A stretch of DNA of 64,000 bases. Source: Daphnia carinata (Eukaryota > Arthropoda > Branchiopoda > Diplostraca > Daphniidae). Position 1 is the first letter of the stretch. Each line of letters opens with the position of its first letter. A program made the position numbers and the translations under genes. This document shows positions 47,971 through 61,300 of the stretch, in pieces. The stretch spans positions 8,122,001 to 8,186,000 of the forward strand of contig NC_081335.1 of the NCBI RefSeq assembly GCF_022539665.2. The letters are read 5' to 3'. A model generated the notes under the pieces. It was not told the DNA's origin. It ran no database searches and was given only the letters and a program-made list of their open reading frames with translations.

Positions 47971-50900
47971 TTACTTATCATATCCAAAGTTGTGTCGTTC
48001 GGCTCGTCTCTCCCGTAAACATTGGCAAACATAATAAAGGATGATGGCGACGGGTACGGCCACTGCCAAAACAGATCCAATGATGATGCCCGCTTGCAAA
48101 GCGTTGTACTCGGCTTCCGCTATTGATGTATTCGAAAATGTTTCTTGTTTAAATTAATGGAAATTTTGCCCATTTTTTTGTTTGTTTTTTTGTTTAAAAA
48201 AAAATAGAGACTTATTGAAAAGAAAATCATTGCTTCCACATTGCCAAAAAAAATGATGGGGATTTGCTTTGTTTTCTTTTCCTTATGTTATGTGAAAGGT
48301 ACTAGCGTTCTTGAATGATGATCAATGTATTTTTTCCATTCGTAAGGTGAAAATGAGACGTTGTTAGTACAGACTTAACGAACGGCTGATGGAAATTCAA
48401 TGACTTTCACGAATTTTTTCATAAAGTTATTCATCATTTGCGTCGAACTTGTGTAAAAAATGATAACGTTCTACCTTGGATGTGGGGAAAAAATAGCGTT
48501 TCTAGCGATGGTATCTTAATGTTGTACAAAAATGTCTGTTGTTCGTTAATCAATTGCCGTTGAGGGTTCTTCAGTTTACTACGTGCGATTTGCATTCGAC
48601 TGGTATTTTGTTTACACTTCCGTATTTCGATGATTGATTTCTACATCCATGTCGTCGTCAACGAATTCTATTACTGGGGCACCTCTGATCGGTTCGTGCG
48701 TATAATAAACACCGTCATAGCGCTGATGATTGGTTTTCGAACCGACGCTAGGTGGCGCTGATTCCCGATTTCTGCTACTGTTGCTTCCGCTGGACGAGCT
48801 TTCAGTTGGACTGACTTTAACGGCACTGGACGTGCTGCTCAGGCTACTGCCACGATCGAAAGTCGAAACGGTACTTGCATTTGTTTTCCTTTCTTCATCA
48901 GGTGGCGATGATCGAATCGAGCCGATTCCCGAACTAAACGGACTCGTGCTGCTACTTTCTTTCGTCTTCCAACCGGATTCGACATGAGCAGGTGCTGAGC
49001 CTTTGGCAGAAATGGTGAGGCCGTGGCCCGAAGTGTCGTTCAATGAGTGAATGGCGTGAGGTAGTTAACATTTTTAGAGTCTTGTTCTCTAAGCCTTTCT
49101 TGTGATTACGGCGCTGTCGACGGAAGCAGCAGTAGGCGAGGATCATGAGTGGAACAAGCACAGCCAACACAATGCCGGCGATGATTCCAGCTTTTGTAGC
49201 TTCGTACTCCTTTTCAGCTAATCACACACAGTAGGAAAGGATTGGACTTAAGGAAAATCCTCATGGCAATAATACCTTCTCCTTCTTTTCCCTCCCAATG
49301 TTCTTATGCTATTGAGCCCAAATGTAGTGACCCCATGCGCCCTAAATGTTTGATCTATCTGGGTAATGTTCATTCGCTTGGGAATAACGAATTGTGTTTT
49401 ACGAGGGAGCACCTGAGCATTTTACGGTTGTCTGATGAAAAGCTATGACATGATAAAAAAAAATTGAAAACGACTTACGTATGCATTGAGCGTCTCCCCA
49501 AAGAGCCCAATTCCACTCGGCAGATGCATAGCACCAACGCCGATCCTCTCCAACCATAACATAACCAGGATCGCAATCGAACTTGACGAAAGTACCGGGG
49601 GTGTAAGCAAATGTACTCTTGCGGCCGTTTTTAGGAGCTGGCAAGGCGCCACACGAAATCACTGTTTTAGTGAAAGAAATGTAAGTCTTGAGTCAAAAGT
49701 GCTGGTTAACTGATAAGCATTTGATGAATTTCCATACCGTATTTCAAGTTATTCGATTTGATGTTGACGATTTCATCCAAATAATATCTAACAAGGAAAT
49801 TGTTTTCATATGCTTCCGTTTTGTTTAGTTCGTAAAATATAAATGAAGTGAACTCACTTGGCGTAAGTAGCATACTGGCGGTTCAAAGTCACTGCGTAAT
49901 CATAGTAACACTGGTAAGAGTTACCACAGGTTTGCTCGATCTGAGTCGAGTTCAAACTCGAACTGTAAAATTAACAAAAGAAATTTAGATTCTAATTATT
50001 AGAAAAATTTGTCAAGCAGAATAAATAAATTGGAACTTACTAATTGGCCGGTAGTAAGGGTCGGACGTCGAAAATAGGCTGGAATGATGCATCGTAGAAA
50101 AAGTTTGAAGAACGACCATTTTCGTGGTAAAACAAACTCTTGCCTTTATAAGGGTCGAATTTGTCATCCACCGCCCCTGTAGATATGATTTTTACATGAT
50201 TTTGTATCGATTTTTGAAAAAATAAACATTTGAATTACATTTCATTCCAAAGGAATTGTGAAGACTTTCCAAGTTGTTAATATCAAGCGATGGGCCGGGA
50301 GTGCCGTCTGGTAAGGTGAAATCATCGTAAAGGTCAGTGGACCAGTTGCCGAAAAGTCCTCTTGTTTGATTCTGCATAAGGTTTTTTTTTTTTATCATTC
50401 AATAAGTGCTTCAACAGGTGTGTTTATTAAAATGTTACCATGTAGCTGAGGGGCAGATATACGCGGGCTGACATGTGACGATTATTCTCAACAACTTCCA
50501 CACCTGCACCTGACTGGAACATGATGACCACATGACTCTGGTTCAAAATCGACGTAGGAGTATACACCGTCACACCTGAAATTATCGTAAATCAATTAGC
50601 ATATATGCTTCAATAACGATCATTAGATGGCAGCAGTATGTGCAATACCTTTGAAGTTTTGGACGTGGCGACTGAAAGTGTCAAAATAAACGTAACGCTG
50701 ATCGACAATGACGTCTAAGCGATACCGCCATTGAGCGTAGGGGGGCCGAATTCGAACTTCCACGACGACAGACGTGTTCTCTTGGGCTGCAATTTAAAAG
50801 GTTTTTAATTATGTCATTCATACAAAAAAGTTTGGTATTTCTTTATGTACCTGCGACTGCAGTAAGGACTGTTGCACGGGCTGTACCATAAACGTTGTTG

Positions 50901-53900
50901 GGAATTGCTTCAAATCGGGCCTGGACGTCGAGCTTGTGACGGACAGTGTCTGCTCGGACAAGAACAAATTCGCCTTTTCCATTGAAGGTGTATGTCATGT
51001 TGTCAAACGTGTAGAAATGAGGATCTCCGAAAACGGCAGCTGTTAGAGATCAAGTATAGAAAATTAAGCATTTATTAAGTTATAAACATTTATCAATGGG
51101 ACAAACCAGCGCCAGGTGGTTGATAGCCGACGCAGTCCTGCGAGGCACGACGTTCGAAACGATAAACTTCACAATCTTCGCTGGTTTCATCTTGCCAAAG
51201 ACAACAGGTGTAAAACGGGGTGACGTCCATTTGCCAATGGGAAAGACTAGGTACCTTCATCAAACTCATTAAATAACATATTCTTTTATGTAACATTTAG
51301 CTTCATACTTTGCCGGCCTCATTCCAAGGCATCAAGCCTAAATTGTGGGATCGTCCAGGATTTCCGCCCCATTTGTTGTCTGACGTCATCATGAGCAAGC
51401 CGTCCTTGTCGTAACAACATTGTTGGCCAGCACCATCTCGACTTTAGGATTGTTAAAAAACCAATGTTTAAAATTGAACAGGAAAATTCAAAGTGCTCAT
51501 TGTAATTGTACCTGGAGAGCCCTGTTCGGTAACACATCGAGGCACCTTGATGATAATAGCATTGTGCATTGCCGAAGCGATCACATTCAAAATCGGGGAC
51601 ATACCGTCCTTTGTCAGACGCAGCTTGGTGCATCATACAGGGACAAATAGGTAACTCGTAGGTGAATGGTCGCATTTGCCGGTCGTACTCAATCCAATTA
51701 GTACAACGATCGTGGGCCCATTTGTCCCCATCGAATCGTTTCCATTGAGGACTGAAGTACCAACCGAGCGGAATTGGGCGACTCCATAGGATTCTATCCA
51801 TAGTTTAAAAAAAAAAAGTTAATTAAATCTCATATTAGCATGAAATAGAAGATTATTGTACTTACGGAGACATGCCAACTTTGGGGTCATATACAGTCAA
51901 ATTTATTTGAACGAAACCAAACGTATATTGCCGAAGGTTAGGACCGTTGTCACGATTCGCAAAATCCAGTGGATAAATTTTCATGTCACCATTGTTGATT
52001 ACACCATCCTATTAACACAAAATATCATATTAATCAATTGTACACAGTTAAGAAAGCCCAGAGTATTGGGTTCCCATACATTCCCCAGCTAGTGTTGGAA
52101 GATGAAGTGTTAAATTTACATGACTCAGCTTTACTACATATTATTACAACATAACAACATGGCAAATTTTAATGTTTTTTAAGATGTAGTTTGCTAAAAA
52201 GGTGCTTGGTATTTACCGCCAACATGTCAATGTATTCCATTTTCGGGATGACTGTATCTTCACGGTAGCCCCACACAGATATACGGACTTTGGCTGATTC
52301 ATCGACAGTCAAGTTAGTCTTGTCCCAACGCAGTCGGAGCTCAGGTGGATTCAACTCGTGGAAAGTTTCCGTTTGGAACCAAACCATCTCAGGTGCCTGT
52401 GTAGGAGATTCTTGAAAATGAAGAAACATAAATTTTAATATCCATTTGACGCAGGTTTGAAGATGATCATCTTACCAACATAAAAACGTCCCTTCCAGTT
52501 GAAGTTGCCGCCATCGATGGAGATAGTCAAGTCGACGTAGCCAGTGGCGTAAACCCTGGGCATGATGCAGACGGCTCGATTTTGGTCAATGTACTTTCCA
52601 ACGACATCTTGCGTATCAAAACGGCAAATGATACGGCGATCAGGGCTGAAACAAGGTCCAGTCACGTTGACCATCATACCACCCATCATATTGCCACTTT
52701 CTGGAGCAAAAACCAGAGGCTGGGACGTGTAAACAGCTAAAAGATAAAGAAACAGGAAACATCAGATAAGTTTATCTATAAGCAAGTTTGAATGTCAACG
52801 TACTTTCATCGTCAAAGCAATTTCCACTCATGACACGTTCGTCGATTCGGAAAACATGGCGTCCGGGGATTCGGTTAGCGTACCCTTTGTATGTAAGGTC
52901 GCGAATTCTCATGTCTTGCGAGTAAGGTTTGTATTCGTAAGCTTTAGTTCCATTTCCGGCGTTGAAACCGACCTACCTCAGTTAACAAAATTATTGGTAA
53001 AATATGGCAACTTGCACGAAAAATGCTTTTCGAGGATTACAAAAGCTGGGACACCTCCTTGGCCAGTGTTAGTGTCGCCTCCGGCTTCAGCATGCGTAGT
53101 CCAACCAAGGTGGGCGTAATTAAACATGGCGTAGGTACGAACTTCGTCCGTAACAATGATGATTTGGAAGGTGTTTGTCTATAACCAGGTAATTTTTGGT
53201 TTATGATGCATTCAGATTTTAGTAAAACATTAACTTACGTTTTCCAATGCGTTAAATCCACCAACAAAGCTGACATTTTTCCAGGTGGCAATAATGGCGT
53301 GTTTCGGGAAAAAGTTTTCGGATCCAACAATGGCCTCCCGAATGTCCCACTTAATTCTCTCTCTCATTTTAACACCTGCTTCATCGAATCTAGCGGGTAA
53401 ATCACGCTCTAACCTACAAATTTTATTGCGTAATGTAATTGCTTGATTCATTTCGAATTCAGTTTAGTTGAACGATATTATCAGGTTTTAGCCCACCGAA
53501 AGTAAACACCAGGTGTCCTCTTATCTTGATCGCTCTCCTTCACTCTGCCAATACGACAGCGACTGTAGAAAGGACTGATAAACGACGGATCGTTATCTGT
53601 GGGCCAGGTTTGAACTGGAAACTGTAGCGGTGGCATAGGAGATGATCCCATGGAGTCACTGAAGCCGAGGAAACCGTGAATAGAAAGCTGGTACGGCCAA
53701 AGTCATAATTCATTAAGTACTTGATGAACTGCATGCAGGTGGCAATGAGGTCAACTTACCCATGTGTAATTAAACCCGAAACCAAAGAAAGGAAGCAAGA
53801 AATTAAGTTGCTTCTGAACTTGGGCGCTGTTGTCGTTGATCTCCCTCACGAGATCGCCACTTTTCCCGTACGCGTCTTTATCGTAAAACGGGTACATTTT

Positions 53901-55111
53901 CTCTTTTCTAATTTCATCCAATTCTTCTTTCTTCAAATCGTATGACTGTCGAGGCTGGTAGGCGGGGTCATTTAATTGGAGTTGCCTTTCAACTCGAGAA
54001 GGAGCTAATCTGGATGTCATGGGATCTTCAAAAATCCAATTAAAAAGAATTAAGAAAAAGGCAAAACTACACGTCACTTTCTCTTTATGCATTACAGATG
54101 TGTTACATTTAGACATGTTTCGCTGCAATCGAAACGGGTAATTTAAGTGTCTCCTTCGTTTCATCATATTTATTATATTCACGCAAACTTTTTATAAATT
54201 TTCCTTTGTTTTGTAGATCTTTGCTTTTACGGTGATGTACGTATTTAGCTTATCAAAAAGCCAATAATCAACAAGCTCGGCCTTTGGGCAACCTAGAGAA
54301 AGATTATGAGGTGTTTCCATGACAACCGTATCAATTGTATGATTTGTTGCCTAACGTACCAGGTGAGCTAAGTAAACACTTAGTCAACTATTCTCTAGAT
54401 AGCACCTATATTCCCAAGTGAACAGAACCTGCTTGTTGTATGTCGCAATGAAAGAAGGCACTACTCTTATCAAGTGAATGTCGTGGGTTGCTATATCTTG
54501 CACCTTGACGTTGTTATATTTTTTCGACTTCGAGATTCCTGTTTCATCCGCTGTGGATAGAGAATGTTCACCTGGAAACGGAGTGACGCAAGCATCACCT
54601 ACGTTTTACGATATGTCATTATTCCATATCACCCGCAAAACAGACAAATAATGTGGTTGGTTCTCGATTTTGAGTTGTTATCTAACGACGCCGAGCTTTG
54701 GGTGCGGTCAATGTGAGTGAAGAAATTTGAGAAACGTTGGAACAACTTTAAATTAAATTTTTGTGAAGCTTTTGATTAGGCTGCATGATCCTCAAATGGG
54801 CTATGCGTGCTCTGCTCAACAACCTACACCTAAGAGCTTATAGCAAAACGGGTATAGTGTTTTCAATGCTCAGATAAACTATAGATAGCGACTAATAGGA
54901 CAAAAATAGATTGGCCTTTATGGATGCAACATAAGAGGGCTTAATGCAGTTTTGGGTAGGAAAGATGGAAAATTGATTTACCATAGTTTATTTTTGCAGA
55001 TTCGATATCAAAATCGTCGTCCTCACACGGGCCTTCCTCTTCGCGGGCATTTGCAGCCACCAAGAATGCGGCCAAAGCCACAAAACCAAGAATCTTCAAG
55101 CGTTCCATCAT
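47971..55111 (-). CDS. mesh: Mesh, smooth septate junction adhesion protein
   Basis: Twenty common exons (55111-54982, 54025-53760, 53687-53497, 53413-53239, 53178-53041, 52972-52804, 52736-52476, 52410-52217, 52008-51866, 51793-51512, 51441-51309, 51254-51107, 51039-50851, 50786-50649, 50575-50439, 50371-50239, 50176-50041, 49962-49858, 49787-49738, 49661-49479) plus a terminal exon 48119-47971 join in frame to 1149 aa. In order: leader ([20 protein letters not shown]), linker, NIDO (about 110-300), IPT-like ([20 protein letters not shown]), AMOP ([12 protein letters not shown] and Cys-rich part), vWD ([20 protein letters not shown]), [11 protein letters not shown], sushi ([20 protein letters not shown]), TM. 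Mesh works with Ssk and Tsp2A in gut smooth septate junctions. The 957-bp intron 1 is eight times longer than in the short copy. Exon coordinates may be off by a base or so. Confidence 0.92.
48612..49217 (-). CDS. mesh: Alternative terminal exons of Mesh (second TM and long tail)
   Basis: An alternative TM exon starts at 49217 in the same phase as the one at 48119. It encodes [20 protein letters not shown] and then [18 protein letters not shown] long open tail lies at 48612-49000 ([20 protein letters not shown] to NHRNTEV), Ser/Thr-rich and acidic at the end. The two are in different frames. A GT at 49109 and an AG at 49001 would remove 109 nt and restore the frame, giving a 1265-aa protein. 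Without splicing, the TM exon frame runs to a stop near 48952. The tail is matched by the short paralogue, which supports it as coding. A frameshift in the assembly is the alternative. Confidence 0.68.
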
Positions 55112-58100
55112 GACCGGCAGCGTCTGCTTAGTTACTAATTGTTCACCACCTCACCTTATTCTTAAAATGTTGGAGTATTTACCCGGAGAAAAAGTAATTA
55201 GTAATCACACCCACAGCACAAACTTTTAAAAAAAAAAAAAACAGAGTTTCACTTGTCAAGTGTAGAACGGTTGTTTTGCGTGTGTGGCGGAACAGCAACG
55301 TCTATATGTTTTAAAATGACCGTTGAGCATCGTTATCACTGACGTCTGCTTATCACATTGTTGTCCTTTTTTAATCTTCCGTTATCTTCATTTCGTTTTT
55401 GTTAAACGACGAGAAATCTAGCAGGGATCGTGCAACGATTGTTGAATGCGCCACGCTAAGTTTGTCGAATGAAAACAATACTAGAGTAACAACTATGAAA
55501 ACGTATTGGCTGTCCTGGGTTTTTTTAACGTTTACGTGCTGATTTCTATTGCGATGGCGTGAAACAAGATAAGAGCTCTACGTAAAAGAAGATGCACAAA
55601 TAATACATAAAACTGTATTGGTTTACACCTGGCCGGTTTAAGCAATTTTTTTTTATTTTGGTGAAATTTTTCAACTTAAAGAAATATGCTATTTCATGTT
55701 TCATTTGACAAGACGTGTAAAAAGTAAATGCATCACCGCCAATTGAGAATTGTCTTAAAAGTCCGCTATCAAGATTTCCAAAAACGAGGTAGTTAATGAG
55801 TACTACGCTGTCCCCAAGTCCCATATGAACATGAAATACAAACATGTTATTATTTTGGTTTAACATTGCTAAGACAAAGTTCCACGTATAACGTGATAAA
55901 ATAAAATTAACAAGAATCGTAGGCATTAGTAAATAGCGAACGGAAATACAGTGCACGAAAGAATCGCCTACACACTATTCGTGGAATTTAGAATTATATT
56001 AACATCTTATCGTGCAGCGATTCCAAAAGTGACCAGGGCGATTGCGTAATGTAAAATATATACGTCATGCAAATATCCTGTTGTCGAATTACTTATCCTA
56101 GTAGTCACCAAACAATTGCAATGCATGTAAAAACTTCCGGAATTATCGCATACGCAATATTAGACAGAGATAAAACAAAGTTTGATGACGTTGTCAACGA
56201 CAGTATCGTCCACGTTCGTTACAGGAGAAAATGCAATCCGTGGCCAGAAGTGAAATCCAGAAGTTTACTGTGTTTTGCCAATTGGAATGACATTGCAAGT
56301 GAATCTCTTGTGACAGAACAAACATTAAAACAATGTTTTGATTCGAACAATGGATGTAAAGCAAATCTTGACAGCAGTTCGACTCTGTGGATGTATAACA
56401 GTGTGTTAGGCCAATGGCGTCTACCTGTTTTGTTGTTTCTTGCACCTGGGTTGAATCAAATGTCAGTTAAATTTAGTGAACATAAAAAGCTGCAGCTTTC
56501 TCAATGGTAAATCTCACCAATCGTATCTCGAAACGGGTGTTTGCAGTTAATTAGAGATCCACGGGAGGTGAGTCATTAAAAATAAAAAAAGTTATTAATT
56601 AGAGAGGCAACGAAACGTGGGTTGCTAGAATAGGGCAGCGATATGAAGATGGAGGTTGGCAGCTGATTAAAAATCTCGCACATGTCTTCATAAATCATTT
56701 TTCAGAAACCGAATCATAACTCTAAATTTGGTTTGGTCCATATATATATCGTGCAAGGTTGGGTTGAAGCTGCTAATAGCTTCGTGTAGAATACAGTTTT
56801 GAAACAGGAGAATGTTAACTGTTTGCCAAGATTAGTACATTCACGCCCTTAGGCGGAACAAGGGTGTCACAGGTTTCAGCCAAAAAAATACACTTTGATA
56901 CAGTTTCTAGAATTAGAATACAAATCTGAAATTGCTTTGAAATTGATTGCAGCATGCAATTTTTTAAAATCTAATTTTATTTGATACCAAACATTCGAGG
57001 CGACTTGGCCTAAACGTGTACAACTTTTCAAGATTGTTCAAACGTCGAGAAAATCTTATCTTAAAACCAGTGAAAAGATGTATCAGTAAAAATGCAAAAT
57101 ACTTCCTACAGCTTTCTCAACTGTTATTGCTTCAATTATAAATTGCTAGTTAAAAATCCAAGAAAGGAACTGACAGGCAACAATTTTCTATACTTAAACC
57201 GCCAATTACCCCCAGCAGACGATCCGTTTCGATGGGGATCAAAAGAGAAACAAAAATGGGCGGTCGTAGCACTGAGGCCGTTCACTGTCCAATTTTTCAG
57301 CCAATTCTAAACGGTTAATTGCCTTCCTATTTCTTCATTTCCACGTTCTATCCATAGCGGTAAAAATGCCTGGGAGAACAGGAAAGCAGAACGGCCATTT
57401 ATAACAATAGCACGGGATTATTTTAAATAGAGGCAAGGGATACGGTGAATAAATACCAGGTGGTTAGCCACGACTCAGCTTTGATTGGCCTTCATTTTTC
57501 TCGCTTCATGGCCGGCTGGTTCACGTTATTCTCCGTGGCAACAATGCACATCCAAACCGAATCCCTATCAAAGTTGGGAAGTTTGGCAGTTTCAGCTAGT
57601 ATAAGAATACATTCAACAATGTGAGTAATGTTTCTGTATGGCTCAGTAATGGAGTTTTCGGAACTGAATTAGGCACATGCTGCCTTTCGAAACGTTGAGT
57701 CCAATGCGTGGGGAAAATGCAACGTCAGATCGTTTAATGAGGTTTTATTGGCTAAACGTATGGTTGTATCATAGCGAAAAGCTAACTAGATTAACGCAGC
57801 CTAGATAGTTTTTCTAGGGCACCTAAATTACTTGTGACTACTTTGTTGAATTTGTGAAAATATCACCTGTAGTACTGTTTTCCGTAATAAGCTGATCTGA
57901 AGCTTTAAATTCGGCAGATAATATTTGTTGGCTTTGTTCATTCCCTTGCCAGAAGATAGCGCAAAAGGCATTGACTGCTAAATAGCATTTTTTATGCCCG
58001 TATCCTTTGCAGTTCTCATTTTCTTCCGTCATTACGATGTTTTCAACTCCACCACCATTGCCACTATCTAACACAATTGTTGCACACAGAACACGTATTT

Positions 58101-58399
58101 CAATGCAGAATTAAACAATAAAAATGTGAAAGAACTAATCCAATGTTGTAAATAAATAAACAAAAAATAAAATAACTTAGTTTCCCTTGAAATTTTATGA
58201 CAAGGCTGCCATCTGGTGGCAATATTTCAAAGTTTCGTACCGGGATGGGTCCACCCAAATCTCACTAGTAACAGGCTTTGTGTACCCAGTAAGCACTCAA
58301 GCTTCAACAGTTGAATAGCATAAGTTTTAGGTGGGGACTGGAAGTGGAAGTGTGTGGGCAAAGTTTTGCTTTTGAAGAGTTGGTTGAGTTTGTACAAAA
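55112..58399. other. Intergenic region between mesh and Lasp promoters
   Basis: The genes are divergent, so both promoters lie here. Longer open frames (55956-55546 minus, 56067-56510 plus, 58074-57838 minus) are not supported by splice chains or domains. The plus frame at 56067-56510 (147 codons) is the most protein-like (KCNPWPEVKSRSLLCFANWN) and might be a relic. Confidence 0.45.
58205..58220 (-). promoter_or_regulatory. CTCF-type site upstream of Lasp
   Basis: The minus strand reads GCCACCAGATGGCAGC, close to the animal CTCF core CCACCAGRKGGC. It lies about 180 bp before the Lasp start codon, in the shared intergenic space with mesh. Confidence 0.45.
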
Positions 58400-61300
58400 A
58401 TGAGTAAAACTTGTTCACGGTGTGATAAAGCAGTGTACCCAACGGAGGAGCTAAAATGTCTGGACAAGGTAACTATTGTGCTGAAATTCTACGAAAAAGA
58501 GATGTAAAAGAAAGTTAAAAAGAGAGGTTGATTCGTATATGTGATGTGGTGTACGTATGGGATTGATGCAAAACGCCGCAGGTCTGCCCGTCATGATTTT
58601 CAAGAGGGAGAGTCGTACTTCCACAGCATTCCTTACTTGTAGAGGAGCGACAACCTCGGGCGTTCAACATTTTTTTCCCAACTAGGTTTTCACTGTTTTC
58701 TTCCCCTTTGCCTTGGCTTTGGCGAAGCAGCTTTTTCACTAGCTTTTTTGGCTTTTACTTTTAATGACTCATAAGAGAGGCAATCTCCATGACCTTATTA
58801 GCATAACGAAGAATATTGTTTTCAGACAAAACGAATAGCGCTATTATATCCAACGAACCTGTTGCATGACATCTCAATGTGGAGATTTTCTTTCAGCATC
58901 ATACCTTATAAGTACAAGCGTTCGGTTACGTATCCTTATATTGGCATAATTATATTTCCGTTCAAAAACCAAGTTGAGTTTTAACTTTGGAATTGTTACC
59001 GTTCGTGTCAATAGAAGTGAATTTCAATTGATAAAATTGTCGCGTTAAGTACGTAGGTTTTCCATTATCACGTTTGACGTACACTTAAAAAAAATATGGT
59101 TTGGCTTTGTTTTCCAGTCGAAGATAAGCAAGATTCGTTAAATGTAGAGAATGAGCTCCTATTCTTTATGATCCAAACGTACCGATATGATTGTTTACTG
59201 AGTTTAGATTCGGGACTAAAAATTTATTCTATTTCCACTCTCGTCACGTACTTTTAAAGTTACATTTTTTCCAACTTCCAATAATATTATAATCTAATTT
59301 TTTTGAAATTTCTTTTTCTAGTTATGGCACAAGACGTGTTTTAAATGTCAAACATGCGGTATGGCTCTCAACATGAAAACTTACAAGGGATACAACAAGC
59401 TGCCTTACTGTGAAGCGTAAGTTTCGTGTATACTTTTAAAACTTGATTTCATTTATATTACAAATGTCGTGTAAACATGTTTCAAAGAAAACATTAACAC
59501 AGTCCTTAATCATTGGGTTTGCAGCGATATGTCATAAAATGTAAATATGGTCAATTGCAGACGAAAAATTATGATTTATGCCATATACGTGTTTTTTAAG
59601 GAGTAATTTGGAGTAAAGTTTAACTGCTATCATTTTGCATCATAATAGGCATATCCCCAAAGCAAAAGCAACAACTGTAGTTGAAACACCCGAAATGAGA
59701 CGTCTTGCTGAGAATACCAAATTGCAATCACAGGTTTATTAATATAGACAATGTTTATTTAGAAAATGAATAAAAGAATATAATCTTTTAAAAAAATGTT
59801 TTAACAGGTTCAGTATCATGCCGATTTCGAAAAGGCCAAGGGTAAATTTACCCAAGTAGCTGACGATCCGGAAACTCTACGAATTAAAGCGAATTCAAAA
59901 ATTATAAGGTTTGCAAAAAATGAAAATTAATCGATTGATTGCATAAGTTGAAGTTTGAATTTCTTAATAGTAACGTATCGTATCATGGAGAGCTGGAAAA
60001 GAAAGCTGCCATGGAACAAAAAAGGACATTAACCGGCGATGAAGCCAATGGACACGAGAATTCGGTCCCAGGTATTTACCATCACACCTCGTTCAATTCA
60101 CGTATGCGAAAGAGACAAAAAAGCCGTTCATCGCTCAGAAAAGACGCGTTGACGTCATCGTGTTGCGAACTTGCATTGCAAATGCAAAAAATGCTTGGCG
60201 TAACGCATTTGAGTGACGGTGCCAAGAAGAGTTCCAGCTCACGTCTCACTTTAATACGCCCGCTTTCGATACCTGATGTTTTCATTGTCAAGCCAGCGCC
60301 ACCTTTGAAATCGTATCGAACTGGCAAAGTTTGGTCGAAAAAGAGACCTCACGAGACGAAAAAAATCCACCTACAAGACGTGATTAAAAGTCGATCAGAT
60401 TCGAATTTGCTTAAGCCCCAATTATCGTCTCGCCTTTCGAAAAGGCGGCATTCGTACGTGGAAGACGCTGTGCTAGGAACTGACACGATTCCTCTTCCCA
60501 TTAAAAAATCATCCACTAATTTGCATTCCGTTAACTTTTCGGAGCTAAGGTCGAACATTTCGGCCTGTCGTGCGGTGCCTTGCATTAACTGCCTGATGAA
60601 CGTTGATTACGTGTCGCACGTTACCCAAAATAGATTATTAATCAATAGAAATTTAACCACTTTGCTCAACGATTTCCTTCCTACCAGTGGTTTTCAGCAT
60701 ATCATTTTCTGTTAGCGCGAGCGTGGATGTGTTTATTTGTGAAGAATTTATTTTAGATAGCGTAGAGTTGGATGTTTGGGGCGTGTTTGTTTGTGTTGTA
60801 GTGAAAGGGGAAACTGAAGTCCTCGTTTGCAAAAACCAGCTCATGTGTGTTGCCGTGTTGTTATGTATTCATGTTACGTTTTTCTTTTTCGTGTTTGTCG
60901 CCTGATTGTAGTGGAAGATGTGCAACCTGACCCTATAGTTGAAGTCATACCACAGCATCAAAGAAGCGTACCCATTTCTCTACCATCACCTACACATCAT
61001 CAACAGCAGCAGCAGCAGTATCAACAACAACATCACTCTAAATATCAACCGCAGTTAAATCAACATCAAGACAATCATCACCTTCAAACCCATCATAGGC
61101 AGGCGGAAATGAAGACGATGGCTTCTACCCGCACCGGCGCTACCACTTCAGAGGTTTCTCAAAGTACGCGTTCGGCAACTAGCTCCACTGTCGTCTATTG
61201 TTCACAACCAAACATGTTGGGTAAAACCTTTGTGCTTTTGTTCTGTTTTTTTCTTCTTTAACTTCTTTTGCTTCTTTTTGTTCTTTGCTGAGTTAATTTT

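Noticed and set aside
55546-55956. 136-codon minus frame upstream of mesh
   Set aside because: Considered as a chemoreceptor fragment, but the hydrophobic stretches are irregular and no neighbouring exon was found.
58515-58739. Lys/Ala-rich minus-strand frames in Lasp intron 1, resembling a histone H1 tail
   Set aside because: Only short basic patches in broken frames; too weak to call a retrocopy.
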